From Bin80 sp965220935 (GTDB lineage Bacteria; Bacteroidota; Rhodothermia; Rhodothermales; Bin80): a DNA stretch of 64,000 nucleotides. Where the stretch lies: the NCBI GenBank assembly GCA_965220935.1, contig OZ244857.1, forward strand, positions 1,364,001 to 1,428,000, given 5' to 3'. Below, piece by piece: positions 9,044-17,785 of this stretch. The notes under the pieces are model-generated. The model was not told the origin of the DNA and made no database searches. It saw only the letters and a program-made list of their open reading frames with translations. Position 1 is the first letter of the stretch; each line of letters starts with the position of its first letter. A program made the position numbers and the translations under genes.

Positions 9044-9557
9044 TACAGCGTATGATCATTTGGCGCTGATCCATATCCGTTGATACAATAAACTCCGGAA
9101 CGGCTGGAATAAATGTTTCTCTGTTATCTGGACGATCAATGACGTAAAGTGGGTGAGCTTGTGTTTCACAGATATCTTTAAGCGTACCAAAAGACTCCCC
9201 CTCTTCACTCAGGACTTCAATGCCGATCAAGTCATGTAGATAGTACTCACCATCCTGTAGAGGGGGTAGATCATCAACGTGCCCATACACGAGAGGTTTG
9301 CCCAGCCTCTGAGCATCATCTAAACTTTCAATCCCTGAAAATTGCATCAATATTGTTATGCCACGCTTTGAATTTTGTAGTCGGGCTTTCTCTACTGAGA
9401 ACGATCTGGCCGTTTCTGGCGAAGAGCCAAGCCAGATTCGTTTTAAGCTACGCACCCTATCGGGATCATCGCTCTCGGGGATCACTTTACACTCACCTTT
9501 AATTCCGTGAGGGCGAACCATGCGCCCAACTAAAAGCAGTTTGTCGGAGGTTCCCAT
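9024..9557 (-). CDS. rimM: 16S rRNA processing protein RimM
   Basis: Assembly factor for the 30S head that binds S19. The N-terminal RimM beta-barrel starts 'LLLVGRMVRPHGIKGECKVIPESDDPDR'. A PRC-barrel domain follows, with 'GEYYLHDLIGIEVLSEEGESFGTL', 'HPLYVIDRPDNRETFIPAVPEFI' and the end 'RMIIRCIEGLI'-like region. Length 177 is normal. It lies 19 bp downstream of rpsP and overlaps trmD by 20 bp. Confidence 0.95.
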   Translation of the reverse strand: MGTSDKLLLVGRMVRPHGIKGECKVIPESDDPDRVRSLKRIWLGSSPETARSFSVEKARLQNSKRGITILMQFSGIESLDDAQRLGKPLVYGHVDDLPPLQDGEYYLHDLIGIEVLSEEGESFGTLKDICETQAHPLYVIDRPDNRETFIPAVPEFIVSTDMDQRQMIIRCIEGLII

Positions 9558-9576
9558 CGCGCATGTGGATCAGTAG

Positions 9577-10224
9577 TTAATCTGTGTGCTTGTTAGGATG
9601 CTCAGATGCTTCCTGATTAGAAGTAGCCGGCGCCTCCGTAGAAGATTCATGAACGGTAGATGTCTCATCAACAATTTCCTCAGAGGGTGAATCTTCAGAG
9701 GTTTCGTCAGGTTGATTTTGCTCTAACGTCGCATCTGTTGATTCCACCTCTTTACGCTCCTTTTCATCGGCTGCTTTCGCGGCAGATTTTTTACGCTTTT
9801 CAACAAGTTCTGCCTCATGCTTTTCAGCCGCCTTTACTTCAGCATCCATGGCATTTTTCCGACTGTTAACAACAGTTTGTTTTGATTGAGACTGAAGTTT
9901 GTCATGGTGGCGCTTCTGATGAGCGATGACCGCTTCTTCAATCGCCTCAGGATCTTCACCTTTTCGCTTCAAATGTAACCCTAAAAGGACTCCCTCACGG
10001 CTTAGCAGACTACGAACTGTGTCAGTTGGTTGCGCTCCTACTTCAAGCCAATATTTTACCCGATCGCTTTTCAGCGTGACCCGTGCTGGTTCTTCTAAGG
10101 GATAATATCGTCCCAGGTCTTCAATAAATCTACCGTCTCGTGGAGCGCGAGAGTCAGCTGCGACAACGGCCCAAATCGGTTTTTTCTTTCGCCCCATACG
10201 GCGTAATCTAAGTTTAACGGCCAC
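9577..10224 (-). CDS. rpsP: 30S ribosomal protein S16 with long acidic C-terminal extension
   Basis: Residues 1 to about 85 are ordinary S16 ('VKLRLRRMGRKKKPIWAVVAADSRAPRDGRFIEDLG', 'VKYWLEVGAQPTDTVRSLLS'). The remaining ~130 residues are a low-complexity tail, first Lys/Glu/Ala-rich ('AEVKAAEKHEAELVEKRKKS') and then Glu/Ser/Thr-rich to the end. Typical S16 is 80-100 residues, so this tail more than doubles it. Tails on S16 are known in Bacteroidota relatives, but this is a long one; it is probably disordered and its role is unknown. Second gene of the ffh operon. Confidence 0.97.
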   Translation of the reverse strand: MAVKLRLRRMGRKKKPIWAVVAADSRAPRDGRFIEDLGRYYPLEEPARVTLKSDRVKYWLEVGAQPTDTVRSLLSREGVLLGLHLKRKGEDPEAIEEAVIAHQKRHHDKLQSQSKQTVVNSRKNAMDAEVKAAEKHEAELVEKRKKSAAKAADEKERKEVESTDATLEQNQPDETSEDSPSEEIVDETSTVHESSTEAPATSNQEASEHPNKHTD

Positions 10225-10251
10225 CTTACTAAATATTTTGTTGGTTAAGTA

Positions 10252-11610
10252 TTAACGCACATTCCGAAGAAGTGCTGACAAATCTACATTCTTGCCACTA
10301 GTCAATGTTGACTGAACGCCCTTCATCATTTTACGTATCTTCTTAAAACTTCTCAGAAGTTCGTTCACATCCCGAACTTGATACCCACTTCCAGCAGCAA
10401 TACGACGCTTGCGAAGTCCATTGATTTCGTCAGGATTTCTGCGCTCCCAGGGGGTCATACTAAGAATCAAACTTTCTGCTCTCTCTATACTGTACTCTGG
10501 AATACCATCAAGCGATGACTGTTGGCCCATTCCAGGAATCATTCCAAATAAATCCGACATGGATCCCATAGATTTAAACTTTTGGATGTTAGCATAAAAA
10601 TCTTCTAAATCAAAAGATTCTTTTTGGATTTTTCGACGAAGAATTTCAGACTGTTCATCATCAAATTCCTGTTGTGCCTTCTCCACAAGGGTAACCACAT
10701 CCCCCATCCCCAAAATACGACGCGCCACTCTGTCGGGATGAAAAGGAGTCAATTGGTCAATTTTTTCGCCAGTAGACGCAAATTTGATGGGCTTTGAAAC
10801 AACAGAGCGAATAGACAATGCGGCACCTCCTCGGGTATCACCATCAAGTTTCGTTAATACCACACCATCAAAATTGAGTCTAGAATGAAATTCTTGGGCG
10901 GTATTGACCGCATCTTGCCCTGTCATGCTGTCAACCACAAACAAAATTTCTGATGGCTGAGCGATTTGTTTTATTTCGGCGACTTCGGCCATCATTTTCT
11001 CATCCACATGCAGTCGGCCTGCCGTGTCAATGATCACGGTATCAAGGGCTTGTTTGCGGGCGTAGGGTATCACTTCCCGTGCCACTCTCGGAGCGTCTTG
11101 GACAACGCTTCCATCATCAGAAGTAATAGTAAAAACTGGCACATTAATCTCTTGACCAAGTTTTTTGAGTTGATCTACGGCCGCTGGGCGATAGACATCG
11201 GCCGCTGCTAACACAGGGACTCGGCCTTGAGATTGAAGATGAAGCGCGAGTTTAGCACTGAATGTAGTCTTTCCTGAACCCTGTAAGCCAGCAATGAGGA
11301 TCACCGCAGGTGGCGGGTTACTGACGAGGTTGATTTCGGCAGAATCTCCTCCCAGTAGATGGATGATCTCATCAAGAACAATTTTCACGATCAGCTGCCC
11401 TGGAGCAACCGATTGAAGGACGACATCACCAAGTGCTTTCTCTTTGACTCGGTTCGTAAAATCTCGTGCGACTTGATAGCTAACATCCGCTTCAATCAAT
11501 GCGCGGCGAATGTCGCGCATTGACTCAGCAATATTTACTTCGTTAATGCGACCCTGTCCAGACAGGTTTTTTATCACGCCTCCTATCCTTTGGGAAAGAC
11601 TTTCAAACAT
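10252..11610 (-). CDS. ffh: Signal recognition particle GTPase Ffh
   Basis: Protein subunit of the SRP that targets membrane proteins to FtsY and SecYEG. The N domain is followed by the GTPase with G1 'GLQGSGKTTFSAKL', 'DVYRPAAVDQL', 'DTAGR' and 'TKLDGDTRGG'. A Met-rich M domain starts near residue 320 ('SMGSMSDLFGMIPGMG') and carries the RNA-binding helices ('RKRRIAAGSGYQVRDVNELL'). Length 452 is normal. It is the first gene of an eight-gene leftward run. The ~950 bp upstream would hold its promoter, but no clear match to a consensus was seen. Confidence 0.97.
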   Translation of the reverse strand: MFESLSQRIGGVIKNLSGQGRINEVNIAESMRDIRRALIEADVSYQVARDFTNRVKEKALGDVVLQSVAPGQLIVKIVLDEIIHLLGGDSAEINLVSNPPPAVILIAGLQGSGKTTFSAKLALHLQSQGRVPVLAAADVYRPAAVDQLKKLGQEINVPVFTITSDDGSVVQDAPRVAREVIPYARKQALDTVIIDTAGRLHVDEKMMAEVAEIKQIAQPSEILFVVDSMTGQDAVNTAQEFHSRLNFDGVVLTKLDGDTRGGAALSIRSVVSKPIKFASTGEKIDQLTPFHPDRVARRILGMGDVVTLVEKAQQEFDDEQSEILRRKIQKESFDLEDFYANIQKFKSMGSMSDLFGMIPGMGQQSSLDGIPEYSIERAESLILSMTPWERRNPDEINGLRKRRIAAGSGYQVRDVNELLRSFKKIRKMMKGVQSTLTSGKNVDLSALLRNVR

Positions 11611-11796
11611 CTATATTTCTGAGTCGGAAAATATAATTTAGATGGATTTTTCTAAAACAGCACATTTATACACTGATGAAAAATGGAATGTTCCATTACG
11701 GGTGCGATGTGTATTTAATATCCATTAGATTTTGCCACAGATTTGGGCAAATAGCATGAAGATTGTTTATACTTCATGAATAGGGGGCTGCCGCGC

Positions 11797-11961
11797 CTAC
11801 GGGTCATCGGCTACTACACCCTGATTATTGGGGATTGTGTTAAGGTAGACGTTTTTGTGCTTTCTGACTAAGGTTTTCCCGCTGTGCATGCCAATGCCGT
11901 CAGTGAAGTCCAATACGATCTGAGATGGCAAATATAATTCCACACCAATAGGATTTTTCAC
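11797..11961 (-). CDS. Small unidentified ORF (54 codons, GTG start)
   Basis: On the minus strand a GTG at 11961 opens a 54-codon frame reading 'MKNPIGVELYLPSQIVLD...' and ending '...NNQGVVADDP'. It has a protein-like composition, with alternating strands, a Gly/His segment 'TDGIGMHSGKTLVRKH' and an Asn/Gly turn. A stop lies three codons upstream of the GTG, so it cannot extend far. It may be a real small protein or a fragment of a lost gene. I do not recognise the family. Confidence 0.3.
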   Translation of the reverse strand: MKNPIGVELYLPSQIVLDFTDGIGMHSGKTLVRKHKNVYLNTIPNNQGVVADDP

Positions 11962-12556
11962 GCATGTTCCTTATTCTATAACTGAATCAGAATGATGTTG
12001 TCCAGATGAGATGAGACTGATCCAAGAATGGCCATCGGAGCGTTCAAGCGCCAAAAATCTCCAAGCTAATCAATCAATTGCACTGTCGCAATCGGTTGGC
12101 AGCCTTGCCGTTATCTGTTGCCGAAATCTCTTCGGATATCGTGCTTTTTGGATCTGCTGTTCTATTTGTTAATTCGCCCTTGATGATAGTCAATATCAAT
12201 CAAGCGCCCAGTAATACAAACTCTCATCATAGGAGCATTAAAATTCAATTTCATATCCATCTTATGTGAAGTGAGATGGACTATCAGAGGAGATATAATC
12301 AAGCATAATCATGAGGACATTAAATCAGTGGATGTGCTTTACATCTCTCGGCGGACTATTTGCCACTCAGAAACCATTCAAGCATTCCGTTCACCATCAC
12401 AGGTAAGCACAGAAATTAGACAAAAACGTCTTCTGAGTATATGGAATAATTTTTGAAAAATCAAAATCACTTGAATTGTATTAAAAAATATATATCTTCA
12501 ATCAGTATGTAATATCGGCTTGAGTAAATAAAAAAACCGCATAACCAAGATATGCC
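11962..12556. other. Intergenic region without a recognised gene
   Basis: Between ffh and the lipoprotein gene at 12557 the sequence is AT-rich. Apart from the small ORF at 11797-11961, no frame shows a recognisable protein, and no rRNA, tRNA, 4.5S RNA or tmRNA signature was found. Short open frames at 12078 and 12271 have no protein-like pattern. It probably contains the promoters for ffh (left) and the 12557 gene (right). Confidence 0.5.
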
Positions 12557-13159
12557 ATGATGCGATTGCTTGTCATCTTGACCCTTGTGGTGTTTGCAAG
12601 TTGCGACAGTAGTGTTGATATGTCACATAGTGATCGTTCGGTTTCCGTTTCTATTCAGACCGCACAGCAATTTTACGAGGACTATCACAAACGTTACAAT
12701 AAATCATCAGATGACAGTATAAAAGTCGTTGTACTGGCTGAAATGGTACGACAGTATCCACCTGACTGGACACAGGCTATGGCGTGGTCGGATGGACAGG
12801 GAGGTGCTTATGTTGCGACACTGATTGGCGCTGACAAGCCTGCAATCAGTTTTTCGCATGACAGTGTATCTGTTATTCGCACTTTGATGGCCGATGTTAA
12901 TTCGGATGGTACAGTGACTGGATCCCGATTATTGAAGTTTATTAGTATAGATCATCTTGATCCGACACAGTTTCAGCGCTATGTTAAGCAGTGGATTTTA
13001 GGTGATTACGGCGAATCTACGATGATGGTTGCCGAATTTACGCTTGGATTTGAATCTCAGACTGCCCAACTATCATTGCCCCAAGATAGTCTGAAGGTTC
13101 CAGTCGGTATCTCGCTGAAAGAAGTTGCGAAATATGGCAAGGTAGGTGGTGTTATGTGA
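12557..13159 (+). CDS. Putative secreted lipoprotein of unknown function
   Basis: A 200-residue protein with a short hydrophobic N-terminus ending in a Cys at position 16 ('LVVFASCDSS'), which looks like a weak lipobox. The mature part has an early helical segment 'AQQFYEDYHKRYNKS', then 'QAMAWSDGQGGAYVATLIGADKPAISF', with no known domain. It is followed by two broken genes (13249-14614), so it may be the first, still open part of a decaying locus, and its own C-terminus may be truncated by a shift near 13159. It could also be shortened from a longer protein that included the downstream peptidase. Confidence 0.55.
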   Translation: MMRLLVILTLVVFASCDSSVDMSHSDRSVSVSIQTAQQFYEDYHKRYNKSSDDSIKVVVLAEMVRQYPPDWTQAMAWSDGQGGAYVATLIGADKPAISFSHDSVSVIRTLMADVNSDGTVTGSRLLKFISIDHLDPTQFQRYVKQWILGDYGESTMMVAEFTLGFESQTAQLSLPQDSLKVPVGISLKEVAKYGKVGGVM

Positions 13160-13248
13160 GTGACTATATTAGGGACGGGTGGATATAGGGTGCAGATGGG
13201 TGCAAGAATATTCCAGCGATCATTGATCTGACCTGCATATGTACTTCT

Positions 13249-13816
13249 ATGTGTGATAATGATCAAGGACGAACTGGAACAGGAAATGGCAACCCGACTG
13301 GTGGTACGTCGCCCCCAGCTGGTGGAGAAGATGTAAAGAATCCAGATGAGAAGGAGGAAGATAAATGCGAATGTTCGGCGCCAGCCGTCTGTGATCTCAT
13401 TTCAGAGCATGAGAGTCTAAATGTGGGGTTCACGCCTAATTGTTATAGCTTTCGGATGGCGGGGTCAACAGCGAATTTATGGGAGGCTGGAGTGGCGGCA
13501 ACGACTATGGAAAACACCGTCCTTATGGCATCATGAACCAGAGCGTCATGGACAGAAACTCAGAAATCTAAACCAAAACCCAATCCGACTGACCTCTGGA
13601 TACCGGTGCCCTGCAGGAAATCGTGCCGTCGGTGGAGTATCAAATAGCCAACACATGCATGGAACTGCGGTCGATATTCATACTGGATGTGACACTACCT
13701 ATTTCCATAAATTGGCAGAGCATGCTAGATCTCTTCAATTTACCCACACACGATGGGGAAAATACCCCGATTGTCATTACATATTGAGAACAAATAAATC
13801 ACTGCACAATGTATAA
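13249..13816 (+). pseudogene. Frameshifted M15-type D-Ala-D-Ala carboxypeptidase-like gene
   Basis: The end of the locus (from about 13555, frame of the stop at 13816) encodes 'LTSGYRCPAGNRAVGG', 'SQHMHGTAVDI' and 'HARSLQFTHTRWG'. This is the zinc peptidase M15 pattern, with His and Asp ligands in SxHxxGxAxD. Upstream, a Gly/Pro/Glu-rich piece (13249-13536) runs in another frame. A third frame at about 13478-13570 encodes protein-like 'MGGWSGGNDYGKHRPYGIMN'. Coding sense therefore passes through at least three frames, with no single frame joining them. The ancestral protein would have trimmed peptidoglycan peptides in the periplasm. It is probably inactive unless the shifts are sequencing errors. 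Confidence 0.65.
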
Positions 13817-13854
13817 AAAATCATCTTCACTTTTTTTCTGAGTTTCATTTCAGT

Positions 13855-14614
13855 ATGACAGTTGATGGCCAAAGATATACACCTGTCACTCCTGAGGAAA
13901 TTATTCAAAAACTCATCAGTCAAGATTATAAAGTTGCATTTGATGGTCTAAACGACTATATGAGACTTTCCGAAGATCAACGCACATCGGACGTAAAATC
14001 TACACTTGTACAAACACTCAAAAATGAAAATGAGAGAATTCAATCCATTAGACTGCAGAAGGAAGAATATCTCCCCATATACACAAGTGAGGGGGAGGCT
14101 GAGGGCGCTCTATATTTAGTAAAAGAGGTCTATAAATTACAAGATCCAGCCACAATTCCACTGATATTACCCTGGTGTAATACTGGAGATTAATATGATA
14201 GATTTTGGTCGGCAGGCCTTTGAACCTGTTTTGAGTTTTGTGGAAGAACCTCCAGCGGGAATAACAAGACTACAAATCGGGAGTTGCATCAATACTCTTC
14301 GTATGATGGTGAATTTTTGGGGCATGAGTGCATTTAGTGAATCCGAGCATCAACGGATGAAACAGGTCGCTGAAAAATATATTGAAAAGATTCATTTCAT
14401 TACAATGGATTACGCTATTTCTTTGGCTTATTCTCTGAAGGAAGAATCCCTGCTTCAAATGGCCAGTACCTTAATCAATGATGATTCCGAGATGGCAAAG
14501 CGACAGGTTTCCAATATAGATTGGTTAAAAAGAACTACATCCTAGGCACTTGCAGGTACACTTGATGAGCGGCAGTACGTGCCATATGAGGAGCGAAAAA
14601 AGGAATTGAATTGA
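13855..14614 (+). pseudogene. Helical-repeat (HEAT-like) protein gene broken by a frameshift and a nonsense codon
   Basis: The first frame (13855-14193) gives 112 residues with helical segments such as 'TPEEIIQKLISQDYKVAFDGLNDYMRL' and ends at TAA within 'ILPWCNTGD'. One base later the next frame starts (14195) and continues naturally with 'MIDFGRQAFEPVLSFVEEPPAG' for 116 residues to TAG at 14543-14545. Beyond that TAG the same frame reads 22 more sensible residues ('ALAGTLDERQYVPYEERKKE') to TGA at 14614. This fits one alpha-helical repeat protein carrying one frameshift and one nonsense mutation. No catalytic motif is seen. It lies behind a broken peptidase, so the whole 12.5-14.6 kb block is decaying. 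Confidence 0.6.
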
Positions 14615-14730
14615 TTTGTTTCGTATCAGATGAACCAGACTTGTTGCAGAAGAATCTATTCAAACCAATTCCTCATCCTTAATAGTCAACCCATTTATAA
14701 ATAAGTCATGGTATGGGTCAATAGCATCCA

Positions 14731-17535
14731 CTACATCAACGAAAAATAGCTCTTCTTGACATCAAAAGGGTTAAGTGCAGCTCGCACTTCCATGTCTATA
14801 TAATGGAAAAGACGAAACTGAAGCCCGACTCCTATCCCTGCTGACCAAATACCAATGTAATCCTCACTATAAACAAGGCTTTGAGTAAAACCATAGAGAT
14901 ACAAAAGCTTGAAGTAGCTAGGAACTGTCAAGTATCCGTCCTCAATATACCAAATGGGTTGTAGCAGTTCTGTACCAATCCTGATATGGCTCCCTTTTCC
15001 TATAAATGCTTCATGTCCGCGTGGAAGAATCAAGGAGTTAGAGTATACTCCACCACTATTTTGTCTGAGCATTGATCCTCGAAATATTATGCCAGTATTG
15101 AATTTTCTAAAAAATGACCAGTACTGATCCAGACGAACAAACAGCCCCGACCTTGCAGAACCTGTCTCTCTGTAAATATCCGAGCGGGTATAAATGCCTA
15201 AGACCGATCCTCGATTGGGCCACGCATCCCGCCTGTTCTGTTGTAGCCCTATCACAAATTGCGCACCTATATCAAGCCGTATATTTCTTTGAAACTCACT
15301 GAAGGATTGCCCCGAATTTCTGTCATACGGCACAGGAAATTGATTGAGGCTAAACCAGCGAGTACGCTCGCTCCTGATTCCAGTGGTAATTCGGGCATAA
15401 CTATGCCGAACATTTCTCTCAAACCGAATCGGCAGACCAAGTGTCAATACAATGGCTTGGGACTGTTCTCCATAGGTCACATCTTCAATTCTTCCATCTC
15501 TGTTAAGAACTCTCACAGTATTGGCACCTGGCTCATTTACCGCTGCAAGCGTTGTAATAACTGGCCCAATGGCAGAGCGAACCAAAGCACGCCCCCAAAG
15601 CCTATTTTTTTGAATAAATGCATCGGTGGAATACGTTACTTTCCGTAATAAATCACTCCCATGAATTGCGAACCCACCTCCGAATCCTAATTGACTCTCT
15701 GGCTCCTGTGTTGAAAATATGAATACAGGAGTCAACATTCGAGGACGTAAATGCCTCCATAAGGAGTAAGGTGTGCTGGAAAAATTTTGTGGTAGCTCCA
15801 GTCTATGGGAAATATCTGGAATTTCATTCACTGGTTTCAGTGTGATGGTTGGTGCATCCTCTGGAGAAAATAACTCTGACATGACATTGAATCTCTCATG
15901 TTGGTAGTCCACATATATGAGCGTATGAAGATCTTCCGATAATATGGGATATAATGCCCCATACGTAACATCTGTTAACTGCACGGTTCGCTGCTGCTCT
16001 TGATCATAGCAGTATACATTGGTCACATCCCCGATATCCGCAGTAAATAGAAAGTAACGCCCATCAGAACTCCAGAACACTTCGCGAATTGCTCCGTCAT
16101 TTACAAAGATCCATGGCTTGAATTCCCCGCTGTCTTCTAAACGATAAACCCCTTGATTCTGGTTGTGTCGTGCCAAAACAGCCGTGCCCACATCAGAGTG
16201 TGCAATCTGAATGAGATCCACTTGCCTTCGCTCTCGGAGTATCTCTACATTTCCCGTTGAATCAACGGCAACCAGCCTATTGCGCTGACCATCATTTTGT
16301 AACGCCCATATACCAGAGGAGGTGGAGACAGGCATATGAACCCGTGCTCCCTTTGTAAGGCGAGAATGCTTCTTAGTCAATAGATTATAGGTGAATACAT
16401 CTGCAGTCATTTTTAGATCAGAGAACCGATCAGGAACATAGCGAGAATAAATGATCACGCTATCAGATACTGTGAACCAGTGATCCTCGGGAAGAATTAT
16501 TGGGAAGAGCAGTTGCGTATCTCTGGTTTCCAGATCAATCTTGTACAATCCAGGGGACTGATTTAGAGCAGTTTGATAGACGACAAGCGTCCTCTCATCC
16601 AAGAATTGAGGCCATCGATTTGAGACACCATTCCCACTGGAAATAATATCGGATTCTCGCAAGGGTGAATGTGGATTGGGAGTCGTTTCATCACGAAACT
16701 CGCGCTTCACTTCCCTAAGGGATTTACCGATGTTTTTTCTTAGATCCAGTCCTGTTGACCTCAACGGAAATCGGTATTTTGAGGCACGCATTTGATTCAA
16801 AAATTGCCCTTCATCCCGAGCATGCTGCCAAGAATAGAACATTGCACCTCCAATATAATATCGATTCAAATGAAATCCGTAGCGCGGCCGCTCCATAAGC
16901 TGAGATAAACTCCATGGACGTTTGGATGCAGCGGCAGCCTTATATAACATCGTAAAACGTGAATCATTGAGCCTCCCCGATGACTCGGATCTACTTTCAA
17001 AATGAATCGCAACCCCTTCATTGAGCCCTGAAGGAAGAGACAGATTGTAGGTTCTGGCCAAGTCAGGGGCAATCCAGCGTGTCAGGCTTCCAAGCCCTGC
17101 AGACCCTGAAGCATTAGCCTGAACTGCATGAATCAATTCGTGGGTTGCCACAGCCTCAATCCACGAATGAAAACCTGTTCCAATAATATTCCCCTTTAGA
17201 TGTGGAATCTCAATTTCTTGACGGAATGGATGAGTATGAACATACCCGTTGGCCCGATCATTGAAATTATTCAGAATGACAGGCATCCACATTGGATTGC
17301 TAACATCAAAAAGATTCTGCGCATCAGCGAGTGCGCCTTCAAGTGTTAAGGCAGCTTGCCAAGCCTCAAGTTCACTTCCGCCCTGAAAAATAATCTCAAA
17401 ATGGGGGGTTCTATGAACTCTATAATCAACACCAATCGGCCTAACAACAGGTTGGTAATACTCGCTCTGCCCCTGAGCAGGCAAATAGACAATGGCCAGA
17501 ATAAAAGCGGAGATTGATAAGGATTTGAACCCCAT
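14731..17535 (-). CDS. Secreted metalloprotease-like protein with beta-propeller and C-terminal outer-membrane barrel
   Basis: A 934-residue protein with a signal peptide (residues 1-22, cleavage near 'AQGQS'). A zincin-type HELIH is at 132-136, with a downstream 'GLNEGVAIHFES' whose Glu173 fits the third zinc ligand of a gluzincin. Residues ~290-600 form a TolB/PD40-like propeller ('SDGRYFLFTADIGDVTNVYCYD', 'LIYVDYQHERFNVM'). The last ~330 residues resemble an Omp85/surface-antigen barrel ('QSQAIVLTLGLPIRFERNV', 'GHEAFIGKGSHIRIGTELLQPIWY'). This combination occurs in the FCB group and suggests an outer-membrane-anchored peptidase or binding protein facing the periplasm or surface. The substrate is unknown. 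It is a single gene, transcribed toward the broken genes. Confidence 0.78.
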   Translation of the reverse strand: MGFKSLSISAFILAIVYLPAQGQSEYYQPVVRPIGVDYRVHRTPHFEIIFQGGSELEAWQAALTLEGALADAQNLFDVSNPMWMPVILNNFNDRANGYVHTHPFRQEIEIPHLKGNIIGTGFHSWIEAVATHELIHAVQANASGSAGLGSLTRWIAPDLARTYNLSLPSGLNEGVAIHFESRSESSGRLNDSRFTMLYKAAAASKRPWSLSQLMERPRYGFHLNRYYIGGAMFYSWQHARDEGQFLNQMRASKYRFPLRSTGLDLRKNIGKSLREVKREFRDETTPNPHSPLRESDIISSGNGVSNRWPQFLDERTLVVYQTALNQSPGLYKIDLETRDTQLLFPIILPEDHWFTVSDSVIIYSRYVPDRFSDLKMTADVFTYNLLTKKHSRLTKGARVHMPVSTSSGIWALQNDGQRNRLVAVDSTGNVEILRERRQVDLIQIAHSDVGTAVLARHNQNQGVYRLEDSGEFKPWIFVNDGAIREVFWSSDGRYFLFTADIGDVTNVYCYDQEQQRTVQLTDVTYGALYPILSEDLHTLIYVDYQHERFNVMSELFSPEDAPTITLKPVNEIPDISHRLELPQNFSSTPYSLWRHLRPRMLTPVFIFSTQEPESQLGFGGGFAIHGSDLLRKVTYSTDAFIQKNRLWGRALVRSAIGPVITTLAAVNEPGANTVRVLNRDGRIEDVTYGEQSQAIVLTLGLPIRFERNVRHSYARITTGIRSERTRWFSLNQFPVPYDRNSGQSFSEFQRNIRLDIGAQFVIGLQQNRRDAWPNRGSVLGIYTRSDIYRETGSARSGLFVRLDQYWSFFRKFNTGIIFRGSMLRQNSGGVYSNSLILPRGHEAFIGKGSHIRIGTELLQPIWYIEDGYLTVPSYFKLLYLYGFTQSLVYSEDYIGIWSAGIGVGLQFRLFHYIDMEVRAALNPFDVKKSYFSLM

Positions 17536-17623
17536 TAGAGCAAGATGTAAGAATTAATCCATTTGAAATATTGCATTGGCAAAGTCTCATAGCAATTTAT
17601 GATTCGTATGCGATCCAAGGTTC

Positions 17624-17657
17624 AGGACCATTCATTGCTTGAGAAATGAATGGTCCT
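17624..17657 (-). terminator. Strong 13-bp hairpin downstream of tRNA-Ser
   Basis: AGGACCATTCATT (17624-17636) and its perfect complement AATGAATGGTCCT (17645-17657) enclose an 8-base loop. For the leftward tRNA-Ser transcript it lies just past the 3' end, where a terminator or processing hairpin is expected. No U-run follows on that side, so it may act as a 3' processing or stability element rather than a classical intrinsic terminator. Confidence 0.55.
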
Positions 17658-17662
17658 TCATG

Positions 17663-17748
17663 CGGAGGGGGAGGGATTCGAACCCCCGGTAGGCAGTACC
17701 TACAATGGTTTTCGAGACCACCCCGTTCAACCACTCCGGCACCCCTCC
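17663..17748 (-). tRNA. tRNA-Ser (anticodon CGA)
   Basis: The reverse complement folds as a class II tRNA of 86 nt. Acceptor GGAGGGG pairs with CCCCTCC, the anticodon stem GTGGT/ACCAT encloses loop CTCGAAA (anticodon CGA, reads UCG), the variable arm is long (TAGG...CCTA), and the T-loop is TTCGAAT. The discriminator base is G, as usual for tRNA-Ser. The CCA end is not encoded. Confidence 0.95.
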
Positions 17749-17785
17749 AGTTTGAATCAGCAAAGTTGAAGATTAGATCAATTCG

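Noticed and set aside
11761..11920. Possible small stable RNA (4.5S or tmRNA-like) upstream of ffh
   Set aside because: The GGGGCTG-like start is not followed by the SRP Alu/S-domain tetraloop or by tmRNA landmarks; the region fits a small minus-strand ORF better.
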